From positions 32,744 to 96,743 of the forward strand of contig NZ_MXPU01000022.1 in assembly GCF_002204185.1 (NCBI RefSeq): 64,000 bases of DNA. The letters run 5' to 3'. The DNA comes from Rhizobium esperanzae. Lineage in GTDB: Bacteria; Pseudomonadota; Alphaproteobacteria; Rhizobiales; Rhizobiaceae. Numbering within the stretch: the stretch's first letter is position 1; the number at the start of each line of letters is the position of its first letter. Shown here in pieces: positions 17,262 through 24,683 of the stretch. Both the position numbers and the translations under genes were made by a program. The notes below the pieces were generated by a model. The model was not told the DNA's origin and searched no databases. It was given only the letters and a program-made list of their open reading frames with translations.

Positions 17262-18932
17262 ATGGCGAAACAGGACGAATTGGTATTCCTGCCTCTGGGC
17301 GGCGTCGGCGAGATCGGGATGAATCTTGCCCTTTACGGCTACGGCCCGCCCGAGCATCGCCAGTGGATTATGGTCGATTGCGGCGTCACCTTTCCCGGTC
17401 CTGACCTGCCGGGCGTCGATCTCGTGCTGCCCGATATCCGCTTCCTCGCCAATGAGCGCAAGAACCTCAAGGCGATCATCATCACCCATGCCCATGAAGA
17501 CCACTATGGCGCACTCGCCGACCTCTGGCCGGGCCTCAACGTTCCGGTTTTCGCCTCGGCCTTTACATCGGGCTTGCTTGAAGCCAAACGCAATTTCGAG
17601 AAGGCAACGATCGGCGAAGTGCCGGTGACGCCGTTCAAGGCAGGCGATACGATCAATGTCGGCCCGTTCAGCATCGAAGGTGTGGCCGTCAACCATTCGA
17701 TCCCCGAGCCGATGTCGCTGATGATCCGCACGCCGGCCGGCAACGTCATCCATACCGGTGACTGGAAAATCGATCACGAGCCCTCGCTGGGGCCTCTGAC
17801 CGATGAGACACGATTCCGCCAGCTCGGCGACGAGGGCGTGCTGGCGCTGATGTGCGATTCCACCAACGCCCTGCGCGACGGTGTTTCGCCCTCTGAGAAG
17901 GATGTGTCGGAAAGCCTGCGCAAGATTATCGAGGATGCCGAGGGCCGGGTAGCGATCACCACCTTCTCGTCGAATGTCGGGCGTATTCGCACCGTCGCCG
18001 AGGCTGCCGAGGCGGCCGGCCGCGAAGTGCTGCTGCTCGGCAGTTCGCTGAAGCGTGTCGTCGATGTCGCTAGTGATATCGGCCTGATGGAAGGGGTCAA
18101 ACCTTTCATTTCCGAGGAGGAATACGGCTACATCCCGCGCGACAAGGTCGTCGTCATCCTGACCGGCAGCCAGGGTGAGGCGCGGGCCGCCCTTGCCAAG
18201 CTCTCCCGTGACGAGATGCGCAACGTGGCCTTTGCGGCAGGCGATATCGTGGTCTTTTCCTCGCGTGCCATTCCCGGCAACGAAAAGGCGATTCAGGATA
18301 TCAAGAACGGCCTCGTCGAGCAGGGCGTGCATATCATCACCGATACCGAGGCGCTCGTCCACGTCTCCGGCCATCCGCGCCGCAACGAGTTACAGAGGAT
18401 GTATGAGTGGACCCGGCCGAAAATCGTCGTGCCGGTGCATGGCGAGGCGACGCATCTAACGGCGCATAAGGAGCTGGCAGAGCAATCCGGCATCGCGGTC
18501 GTGCCGCGGGTGCGCAACGGCGATATCCTGCGGCTGGCGCCAGGTCCGGTCGAGGTGATTGGCGAAGCGCCGCATGGCCGCATCTACAAGGACGGCCTGC
18601 TGATCGGCGATTTCGACGAAATGGGTATCGGCGAGCGCAAGAAACTCTCCTATGTCGGCCATGTCGCGGTCAACGTCGTGCTCGACGCGCGTTATGACAT
18701 TCTCGGCGATCCCGATCTCGTCTCCATCGGCCTTCCGGTTTATGATGACGAAGGCGAGGAGATGGAGGATACGCTCTACGATGCGGCGATCAGCGCCATC
18801 GAAAGCATTCCGCGCGCCCGCCGCAAGGATATCGATATGCTGCAGGAGGCCGTACGCCGTGCCATCCGCGCAGCCGCAAATCACGCCTGGGGCAAAAAGC
18901 CCGTTGTCACCGCCTTCGTCACCAAGGTCTGA
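17262..18932 (+). CDS. rnj: Ribonuclease J (metallo-beta-lactamase fold exo/endonuclease)
   Basis: RNA-processing and decay enzyme of 556 residues. The metallo-beta-lactamase zinc motif HAHEDH is at 76-81, followed by the beta-CASP region and an RNase J C-terminal domain. I chose the ATG at 17262 (start MAKQDELVFLPLGG); a TTG 45 bases upstream would run into the end of birA. The window also encodes RNase E and RNase R, so this organism combines degradosome enzymes of the E. coli and Bacillus types. The stop is two bases before the next gene. Confidence 0.94.
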   Translation: MAKQDELVFLPLGGVGEIGMNLALYGYGPPEHRQWIMVDCGVTFPGPDLPGVDLVLPDIRFLANERKNLKAIIITHAHEDHYGALADLWPGLNVPVFASAFTSGLLEAKRNFEKATIGEVPVTPFKAGDTINVGPFSIEGVAVNHSIPEPMSLMIRTPAGNVIHTGDWKIDHEPSLGPLTDETRFRQLGDEGVLALMCDSTNALRDGVSPSEKDVSESLRKIIEDAEGRVAITTFSSNVGRIRTVAEAAEAAGREVLLLGSSLKRVVDVASDIGLMEGVKPFISEEEYGYIPRDKVVVILTGSQGEARAALAKLSRDEMRNVAFAAGDIVVFSSRAIPGNEKAIQDIKNGLVEQGVHIITDTEALVHVSGHPRRNELQRMYEWTRPKIVVPVHGEATHLTAHKELAEQSGIAVVPRVRNGDILRLAPGPVEVIGEAPHGRIYKDGLLIGDFDEMGIGERKKLSYVGHVAVNVVLDARYDILGDPDLVSIGLPVYDDEGEEMEDTLYDAAISAIESIPRARRKDIDMLQEAVRRAIRAAANHAWGKKPVVTAFVTKV

Positions 18933-18934
18933 CC

Positions 18935-19339
18935 ATGCTCGGCCGGGTAAACCATATCGCCATCGCCGTCCCTGATCTCGCAGCGGCGACGGCCGCCTAC
19001 CGCGACACGCTGGGGGCCGCCGTATCGCAGCCGCAGTCTCTGCCGGAACACGGGGTCACCGTCGTCTTCGTCGAGTTGCCGAACACCAAGGTCGAATTGC
19101 TGCAGCCGCTCGGGCAGGACTCGCCGATCGCAGCCTTCCTCGAAAAGAACCCGTCCGGCGGCATGCATCATATCTGTTACGAGGTGGAGGATATCATCCT
19201 CGCCCGTGACCGACTGATCGTCGCCGGCGCGCGGGTGCTGGGTGACGGCCAGCCGAAGACCGGCGCGCATGGCAAGCCGGTGCTCTTTCTGCACCCCAAG
19301 GATTTCTTCGGTACGCTGATCGAACTCGAACAGGCCTAA
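18935..19339 (+). CDS. mce: Methylmalonyl-CoA epimerase
   Basis: A 134-residue protein of the vicinal-oxygen-chelate (glyoxalase) fold. It should interconvert the R and S forms of methylmalonyl-CoA in propionyl-CoA use. The N-terminal GRVNHIAIAVPDL, the HHICYEV-type segment and the final IELEQ are characteristic and supply the metal-binding His and Glu residues. It starts two bases after RNase J, so it is in the same operon. The link to its neighbours is positional; I see no functional connection. Confidence 0.93.
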   Translation: MLGRVNHIAIAVPDLAAATAAYRDTLGAAVSQPQSLPEHGVTVVFVELPNTKVELLQPLGQDSPIAAFLEKNPSGGMHHICYEVEDIILARDRLIVAGARVLGDGQPKTGAHGKPVLFLHPKDFFGTLIELEQA

Positions 19340-19503
19340 ATCAAATATACTCGGACGCGTTTTTCGCTGCGGCAGAGTGACCCGAAGACGTCGAAATGTT
19401 TCCTTCGCTTTGAGTTGGACGCTATTCCGCCGTATAAGTACGCCAGTTCCATGCGACACAGCGTTTCGCGCGTTCTGTCGGCAAGACACGACCGGGAAAG
19501 ATA

Positions 19504-19779
19504 ATGCTTCAGACCTTCCTGCAGGGATTCGCCGTCTACTTCATCATATGGTGGATGACGCTGTTCGCCGTTCTGCCGATCGGCCTGCGCACTCAGGCGG
19601 AAGACGACAATATCGTGCTCGGGACCGTGCCAAGCGCGCCCACCCGCTTTCGCGCCGCCTTCGTCTTTTCCCTGACGACGCTGATCTCGGCGCTGATCTA
19701 TGGCCTCTGGTATGTCTGCGACACCTATTTTGGCTGGGGCTTTGACGCCCTTCCACAACTGGGGCCTAGCTTCTATTGA
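19504..19779 (+). CDS. DUF1467 family small membrane protein
   Basis: A 91-residue protein with two hydrophobic segments (about 5-27 and 55-78) joined by a polar loop rich in charged residues (RTQAEDDN). The pattern fits DUF1467, a family of alphaproteobacterial inner-membrane proteins of unknown function commonly found upstream of proS. The ATG at 19504 is preceded by GGGAAAGATA. The spacer of 164 bases after the epimerase gene shows no clear terminator, so it may be the last gene of the nuo-birA-rnj transcript. Confidence 0.88.
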   Translation: MLQTFLQGFAVYFIIWWMTLFAVLPIGLRTQAEDDNIVLGTVPSAPTRFRAAFVFSLTTLISALIYGLWYVCDTYFGWGFDALPQLGPSFY

Positions 19780-19788
19780 GATAGCTTT

Positions 19789-19805
19789 TGCTCAAACTTT
19801 GAGCA
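19789..19805. promoter_or_regulatory. Perfect 17-base palindrome, possible operator
   Basis: TGCTCAAA-C-TTTGAGCA is an exact inverted repeat with a single central base, 10 bases after the DUF1467 stop codon. No T-run follows and the one-base loop could not form an RNA hairpin tip without breaking pairs, which favours a protein-binding site. A related copy (2 mismatches over 15 bases) lies at 20097-20111, upstream of the proS promoter. Confidence 0.4.
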
Positions 19806-19945
19806 GATGTAAAATTCAGGGAAAATTCGTTTCGTCATATTGGTGTCATGCTGTTGCGGCAAGGAGCTCGCCTAGCGGAATGAGAGGATTCCCTTACGGA
19901 AGCCGTCTGGAGCTTGAATGGGAGGAGAGGGCGAAAAGCCAAAAA

Positions 19946-19970
19946 AAAACAAGGCTGGAAGCCTTGTTTT
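19946..19970 (-). terminator. Rho-independent terminator, strongest on the minus strand
   Basis: An 11-bp stem (AAAACAAGGCT / AGCCTTGTTTT) with a 3-base loop. Read on the minus strand it is followed by a run of nine T's, a textbook terminator. On the plus strand the tail is only TTTTAA. No minus-strand gene is visible just upstream (higher coordinates), so it may end a small RNA from 19971-20160, or terminate the nuo-DUF1467 transcript in the plus direction. Confidence 0.7.
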
Positions 19971-20163
19971 AAGTATCGCGTGATCTGTAACCGTTGCCGG
20001 GGCTGCGACGAGCGCGCCTAAGATCTGATCCTCCCAAGACTTGACCGCGAATTCGACAAGAATTTAGCTTCCTGCCTGTTTTGTGAGCTAAAACTAGCTC
20101 AAACATTGGGCTTTGTCATTAGCTTTTTTTGCATTTTTGCTACACACCAGCAAAATTTTTCTG

Positions 20164-20193
20164 TTGACAAGATTTTCGTTCAAGTCCTTATAA
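20164..20193 (+). promoter_or_regulatory. Likely sigma-70 promoter of proS
   Basis: TTGACA (20164-20169) and TTATAA (20188-20193) are separated by 18 bases. This predicts a transcript starting near 20200 with a leader of about 170 bases before the proS ATG. The surrounding DNA is AT-rich, as expected for a promoter in this GC-rich genome. Confidence 0.65.
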
Positions 20194-20367
20194 ACACGCG
20201 CTTTTTTACGCCCTTTCATTTTGCGGGTGCGAACATGCGTGTCCGGGAGGCGGCCGACGGCAGTTGCGGGTTTCCTTCCCGCCGCGAAGCGGCTATGAAC
20301 GCTCCCACATTCACAATGTATCTCCGATTCCGCTTGCCGGCGGGATCTCAACTGCTCCGGAATCGCC

Positions 20368-21690
20368 ATGCGTCTGTCTCGCTACTTCATGCCCATTCTT
20401 AAGGAAAACCCAAAGGAGGCGGAAATCGTCTCCCACCGGTTGATGCTGCGCGCCGGCATGATCCGCCAGCAGTCTCAGGGCATCTATTCCTGGTTGCCGC
20501 TCGGCAAGCGTGTGCTCGACAAGGTCAACGCCATTATCCGCGAGGAGCAGAACCGCGCCGGCGCCATCGAGCTTTCGATGCCGACCCTGCAGTCGGCCGA
20601 GCTCTGGCAGGAAAGCGGCCGTTATGATGCTTACGGCAAGGAGATGCTGCGCATCAAGGACCGCCAGGACCGGCCGATGCTGTATGGTCCCACCAACGAG
20701 GAGATGGTGACGGATATTTTCCGTTCCGCGGTCAAGTCCTATAAGGACCTGCCGCTCAATCTCTATCACATCCAGCTGAAGTTCCGCGACGAGATCCGCC
20801 CGCGCTTCGGCACCATGCGCTCGCGCGAGTTCATGATGAAGGACGCTTACTCCTTCGATCTGACGCGCGAAGGGGCGGAGCATTCCTATAATAAGATGTT
20901 CGCCGCCTATCTCAGAACCTTCGATCGGCTCGGTCTCCGGGCCATCCCGATGCGCGCCGATACCGGCCCGATCGGCGGCAATCTCAGCCATGAATTCATC
21001 ATCCTCGCCGATACCGGTGAATCCGAGGTCTTCTGCCATAAGGATTTCGTCGGTTTCGATATTCCCGGCGAAAACACCGATTTCGACAGCGTCGAGGGCC
21101 TGAAGGCGATCTTCGACAAGTGGACCTCGCTCTATGCGGCGACCTCGGAAATGCACGACGAGGCGGCCTTCAACGCCGTGCCCGAGGGCGACCGCCTTTC
21201 GGCCCGCGGCATCGAGGTTGGCCACATCTTCTATTTCGGCACGAAATACTCCGAGCCGATGGGCGCGAAGGTGCAGGGACCTGACGGCAAGGAACACTTC
21301 GTTCACATGGGTTCCTACGGTATCGGCCCGACACGCCTTGTTCCCGCCATCATCGAAGCCTCGCATGACGACAACGGAATCATCTGGCCGGCATCGGTCG
21401 CACCCTTCGATGTCGTCGTTATCAACATGAAGGTGGGCGATGAGGCCTGCGACGATACGTGTGAGCTGATCTACGCCGCTCTGAAAAAGGCCGGCAAGGA
21501 TGTGCTCTATGACGATACCGACGACCGGGCCGGCACGAAATTCGCGACGGCCGACCTGATCGGCGTACCCGTCCAGATCATCGCCGGCCCGCGTGCGGTC
21601 GCGAACGGCGAGGTCGAAGTGAAGGACCGCAAGACCGGCGCCCGTGAAACGATGACCATCGAAGCGGCGATCAACAGGTTCGTGGCTTAA
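20368..21690 (+). CDS. proS: Prolyl-tRNA synthetase, short alphaproteobacterial form
   Basis: Class II aminoacyl-tRNA synthetase that charges tRNA-Pro. At 440 residues it lacks the editing (INS) domain found between motifs 2 and 3 in E. coli ProS. Visible class II elements include TNEEMVTDIFR, RDEIRPRFG-MRSREFMMKDAYSF (motif 2 region) and GSYGIGPTR-L (motif 3 region). The C-terminal anticodon-binding domain starts at about 340. The ATG at 20368 begins MRLSRYFMPI. Proofreading of Ala-tRNA-Pro would need a separate protein. Confidence 0.96.
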   Translation: MRLSRYFMPILKENPKEAEIVSHRLMLRAGMIRQQSQGIYSWLPLGKRVLDKVNAIIREEQNRAGAIELSMPTLQSAELWQESGRYDAYGKEMLRIKDRQDRPMLYGPTNEEMVTDIFRSAVKSYKDLPLNLYHIQLKFRDEIRPRFGTMRSREFMMKDAYSFDLTREGAEHSYNKMFAAYLRTFDRLGLRAIPMRADTGPIGGNLSHEFIILADTGESEVFCHKDFVGFDIPGENTDFDSVEGLKAIFDKWTSLYAATSEMHDEAAFNAVPEGDRLSARGIEVGHIFYFGTKYSEPMGAKVQGPDGKEHFVHMGSYGIGPTRLVPAIIEASHDDNGIIWPASVAPFDVVVINMKVGDEACDDTCELIYAALKKAGKDVLYDDTDDRAGTKFATADLIGVPVQIIAGPRAVANGEVEVKDRKTGARETMTIEAAINRFVA

Positions 21691-21705
21691 GGAAACGGAG
21701 GCGAA

Positions 21706-23010
21706 ATGGCAGAGGCAGCAGTGGACCGGAGTTCAAAATCCGGCTTGGGTCCGGCTGGCAAGCCATTTTCCACCTTTGAGCGCCTTGTGGCGTGGCGTTA
21801 TCTGCGCGCCCGCCGCAAGGAGGCCTTCATCTCGGTGATCGCTGGCTTCTCCTTCGTCGGCATCATGCTCGGCGTTGCGACGCTGATCATCGTCATGGCC
21901 GTCATGAACGGTTTCCGCACCGAGCTCGTCTCGCGCATCCTCGGCATCAACGGCCACATGATCGTGCAGCCGGTCGACGGTCCCTTCACCGATTATCCCG
22001 ACCTGACCGCCAAACTCGCCGCGGTGCCCGGCGTCAAGATGGCGCTGCCCTTGGTCGAAGGCCAGGTGCTCGCCTCCGCCCAGGCCGGCGGCAGCACCGG
22101 TGCTTTGGTGCGCGGCGTCCGCCCTGAAGACCTCACCAAGCTCAAAACGATCTCTAATAACATCAAGTCCGGCGACATGGTGGGCTTTGCCTCCGGTGAA
22201 GGCGTGCTGATCGGCACCCGCATGGCCGACCAGCTGGGTCTGCGCGTCGGCGACGCCATCACGCTGACCTCGCCGGAAGGCGACATCACGCCGATGGGCG
22301 TCAATCCGCGCGTCAAATCCTACAAGATCTCCGGGCTGTTCGAGATCGGCATGTCGGAATACGACTCGTCGATCATCTTCATGCCGCTCGAGGAGGCGCA
22401 GCTCTACTTCAATGCGGCCGGGCTGGTGCAGTCGATCGAACTCTTCGTCGATCATCCCGATGATATCGACGCGCTGAGGCCGAAGGTGGAAGAGGCGGCC
22501 GGCCGCCAGATCAACCTCACCGACTGGCGCCAGCGCAACCAGACCTTCTTCTCCGCGCTCCAGGTCGAGCGCAACGTCATGTTCATGATCCTGACGCTGA
22601 TCGTGCTCGTGGCGGCGCTGAACATCATCTCCGGCCTCATCATGCTGGTGAAGGACAAGGGCAGCGATATCGCCATCCTACGTACCATGGGCGCCAGCGC
22701 CGGTGCGATCATGCGCATCTTCTTCATGACCGGAGCGGCGATCGGCATCGTCGGCACGCTTGCCGGTGTGCTGCTCGGCGTTCTCGTCTGCGTCAACATC
22801 GAATCCATCCGCCAGTTCTTCTCCTGGATCTCCGGCACCGTGATTTTCAATCCCCAGGTCTATTTCCTCAGCCAGCTGCCGGCCGAGATGGATATCAGCG
22901 AAACGATCTCGGTGGTCGTCATGGCGCTCAGCCTCTCCTTCATCGCCACCATCTTCCCGGCATGGCGCGCCTCCAGGCTCGATCCGGTGCAGGCCCTGCG
23001 CTACGAATAA
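21706..23010 (+). CDS. lolC: Lipoprotein-releasing ABC transporter permease
   Basis: Inner-membrane permease of the Lol system, which extracts outer-membrane lipoproteins and passes them to LolA. The 434-residue protein has an N-terminal membrane helix (about 45-70), a large periplasmic MacB-like domain (about 75-270), and three C-terminal helices of the FtsX type. The ERLVAWRYLRARR start and the ending FPAWRASRLDPVQALRYE are hallmarks. A single LolC/E-type permease is normal in alphaproteobacteria. lolD follows after 14 bases. Confidence 0.95.
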   Translation: MAEAAVDRSSKSGLGPAGKPFSTFERLVAWRYLRARRKEAFISVIAGFSFVGIMLGVATLIIVMAVMNGFRTELVSRILGINGHMIVQPVDGPFTDYPDLTAKLAAVPGVKMALPLVEGQVLASAQAGGSTGALVRGVRPEDLTKLKTISNNIKSGDMVGFASGEGVLIGTRMADQLGLRVGDAITLTSPEGDITPMGVNPRVKSYKISGLFEIGMSEYDSSIIFMPLEEAQLYFNAAGLVQSIELFVDHPDDIDALRPKVEEAAGRQINLTDWRQRNQTFFSALQVERNVMFMILTLIVLVAALNIISGLIMLVKDKGSDIAILRTMGASAGAIMRIFFMTGAAIGIVGTLAGVLLGVLVCVNIESIRQFFSWISGTVIFNPQVYFLSQLPAEMDISETISVVVMALSLSFIATIFPAWRASRLDPVQALRYE

Positions 23011-23024
23011 GGAATGCCGCATTC

Positions 23025-23708
23025 ATGAATCGCAACGTCGTCCTCAAGCTTACCGGCGTCGAGCGCCATTACGGGCAGGGTGATACGCTGCTCACGATCT
23101 TGAAGGGAGCGGATTTTTCGCTGGCGAAAGGCGAGATCGTCGCTCTTGTCGCCCCCTCCGGCACCGGCAAGTCGACGCTGCTGCATGTCGCCGGCCTGCT
23201 CGAGCATCCCGACGGCGGCGAGGTTACCATCAACGGCCATGCCTGCGACGGCCTTTCCGATGAGAAGCGCACGGCGATCCGCCGCCGCGAGATCGGCTTC
23301 GTCTATCAATTTCACCACCTCCTGCCGGAATTTTCGGCGCTTGAGAACATCATGATGCCGCAGCTGATCGCCGGGCTGTCCTGGAAGGAAGCCCAGGAGC
23401 GGGCCGGGCAGCTCCTCGACTATATGCGCATCGGCCATCGCGGTTCGCATCGCCCGGCCGAGCTTTCCGGGGGCGAACAGCAGCGCGTTGCGATCGCCCG
23501 CGCTGTCGCCAATGCGCCGACGCTGCTTCTTGCCGACGAACCGACCGGCAATCTGGATCCGGAAACGGCAAGCTACGTCTTCGACGCGCTGGAGGCGCTG
23601 GTGCGCCAATCCGGCCTTGCGGCCCTCATCGCCACCCACAATCACGAACTCGCCGGCCGCATGGATCGGCGCGTCACGATCTCCGATGGCAAGGTCGTAG
23701 AGTTTTAG
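23025..23708 (+). CDS. lolD: Lipoprotein-releasing ABC transporter ATP-binding protein
   Basis: ATPase of the LolCD exporter, 227 residues from the ATG at 23025. It has a Walker A region APSGTGKSTLL (first Gly of the P-loop replaced by Ala), the signature LSGGEQQRVAIARA and Walker B LLLADEPTGNLD. Longer in-frame starts upstream lie within lolC and have no ribosome-binding site. It forms an operon with lolC and converges with the DUF5680 gene 10 bases later. Confidence 0.95.
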   Translation: MNRNVVLKLTGVERHYGQGDTLLTILKGADFSLAKGEIVALVAPSGTGKSTLLHVAGLLEHPDGGEVTINGHACDGLSDEKRTAIRRREIGFVYQFHHLLPEFSALENIMMPQLIAGLSWKEAQERAGQLLDYMRIGHRGSHRPAELSGGEQQRVAIARAVANAPTLLLADEPTGNLDPETASYVFDALEALVRQSGLAALIATHNHELAGRMDRRVTISDGKVVEF

Positions 23709-23718
23709 TCGACGGTGA

Positions 23719-24183
23719 TCACGGGATGACCAGCCCGCCGCGGTAATCGAGCACATAGGCCTTCCTGCCGGCGACCATGATGCATTCATGGCCGCTGAAA
23801 CGCTCGCAGCCGCCTTCGCTACGGTCGACATAGCGGCCGAACGGATGATCGAATTCCATTCCGCCAAGAAAGCGGCGCTCCCGATACATTGCCGACAGCG
23901 CTGCCTTGATCACCGTTCCGGCGGCACTGCCGTCGATGAGATCGGGCGCGACGACGCGGCCGAAATAATTCATCGCCCAGACGGGTTGGCGGGCAAACCA
24001 AACCACTTCCTGTCCCGCGAAGTCGGTGCCACCGAAATAGCTGTCGAGATAATGCCAGTCGCCGCTCTCATACCCGACATCATGGGAACCCGGCCGGCAG
24101 GGCGTGCGCGGCACTCCGCCGCCGACATAGGTCGCAGCCTTCGCCTCCACGATGAATTCGTTCAGCTTCGCAATGTCGAGCAT
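23719..24183 (-). CDS. DUF5680 domain protein, possibly LexA-controlled
   Basis: A 154-residue soluble protein of unknown function with the DUF5680 pattern: RPGSHD, then G-W-Y-DSYFGG-DF-G-E-VW, then P-W-MNYFG. I chose the ATG at 24183 because GAGGAG is just upstream; in-frame codons further up have none. The gene is divergent from a small peptide gene and dnaE. A GAAC-N7-GAAC box lies 50 bases upstream of its start, in a position suitable for LexA repression. This regulation is inferred from the site alone. Confidence 0.85.
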   Translation of the reverse strand: MLDIAKLNEFIVEAKAATYVGGGVPRTPCRPGSHDVGYESGDWHYLDSYFGGTDFAGQEVVWFARQPVWAMNYFGRVVAPDLIDGSAAGTVIKAALSAMYRERRFLGGMEFDHPFGRYVDRSEGGCERFSGHECIMVAGRKAYVLDYRGGLVIP

Positions 24184-24232
24184 GTCATTCTCCTCTGGGC
24201 GGGATGCTGGCAAATATCCTGTGGCATGTAAA

Positions 24233-24247
24233 GAACATAAAGAGAAC
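24233..24247. promoter_or_regulatory. LexA-like SOS box, copy 1
   Basis: GAAC-ATAAAGA-GAAC, a direct repeat with a 7-base spacer, fits the alphaproteobacterial LexA site (GTTC-N7-GTTC on the other strand). It is 50 bases upstream of the DUF5680 start on the minus strand, and 200 bases before a second box. Its spacer is AT-rich, as in known rhizobial sites. Confidence 0.6.
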
Positions 24248-24423
24248 ATGCGTCGGAATTCAGAAGATCGACTTGGGCGGTGGCCTATCTGAACGGAATG
24301 GCGGATCTGTCGAAGATTGGGAAAGGGGGCGGGCTGCTGCCTATCGAACCGAGCGCAGGCGCCCATGGGAATCGCCAAGCGCGTCGAGATTCTTCAACGC
24401 AAGCGCAAAGGAAAAGATTCCTG

Positions 24424-24452
24424 TTGACATCGGAACATAGATGGAACAAATT
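24424..24452 (+). promoter_or_regulatory. Promoter with embedded LexA-like SOS box, copy 2
   Basis: TTGACA (24424-24429) followed after 17 bases by a weak -10 CAAATT (24447-24452). The spacer contains GAAC-ATAGATG-GAAC (24433-24447), so LexA bound here would block RNA polymerase. The 28-codon ORF begins about 30 bases downstream with its own AAAGGAGAG ribosome-binding site. Confidence 0.55.
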
Positions 24453-24480
24453 GAAAACATAACGAGTAAAGGAGAGCCAG

Positions 24481-24567
24481 ATGATTGACATGATCCGTGA
24501 TATCGCAGCATTCACCTCCATCGCAATGTTCGTTGCCAGCTTCTCGCTTATTGTCATCGCAATCTAA
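24481..24567 (+). CDS. 28-residue single-span membrane peptide, putatively SOS-induced
   Basis: A very short ORF (ATG at 24481, TAA at 24565-24567) with a near-ideal ribosome-binding site (AAAGGAGAG, ending 5 bases before the ATG). The peptide starts MIDMIRDIAAF and ends SLIVIAI. A short N-terminal part with D3, R6 and D7 is followed by about 20 uninterrupted hydrophobic residues, which would form one membrane helix. The upstream promoter contains a LexA-like box. Size, topology and control resemble SidA of Caulobacter (a 29-residue SOS-induced division inhibitor) and TisB of E. coli. I claim analogy, not homology. A small CGCATG/CATGCG hairpin follows at 24581-24597. Confidence 0.65.
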   Translation: MIDMIRDIAAFTSIAMFVASFSLIVIAI

Positions 24568-24683
24568 ATTTTTCGGGGATCGCATGGCAGTCATGCGGTT
24601 CGCACGCGGGTCTCTTCTGGACATCATCGCCCTCAATGCCGACAATGCATCCGATTCATTTCGGCTGATTGGGAAGGCATATC

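Larger units (their letters stand above)
19780..20367. other. AT-rich intergenic region between the DUF1467 gene and proS
   Basis: 588 bases without a convincing ORF. Contents: a 17-base odd palindrome (19789-19805), a strong hairpin with poly-A/poly-T flanks (19946-19970), a 7-bp stem TGAGCTA/TAGCTCA with an AAAC loop (20084-20101), a degenerate second copy of the first palindrome (GCTCAAAC-ATTGGGC, 20097-20111), the proS promoter, and a roughly 170-base proS leader with two small GC hairpins near 20263-20295. One or two small RNAs could be encoded either side of the hairpin; I cannot prove it. Confidence 0.5.

Noticed and set aside
20233..20402. Possible leader peptide ORF in the proS 5' region (start near 20233)
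   Set aside because: The frame overlaps the proS start and has no Pro-codon run or attenuator structure that would support a leader-peptide mechanism.
23025..23708. LolD as an inactive ATPase because the first P-loop Gly is Ala
   Set aside because: All other nucleotide-binding motifs are intact (GTGKST, LSGGEQQ, LLLADEP). Substitution at that position is tolerated in ABC proteins.
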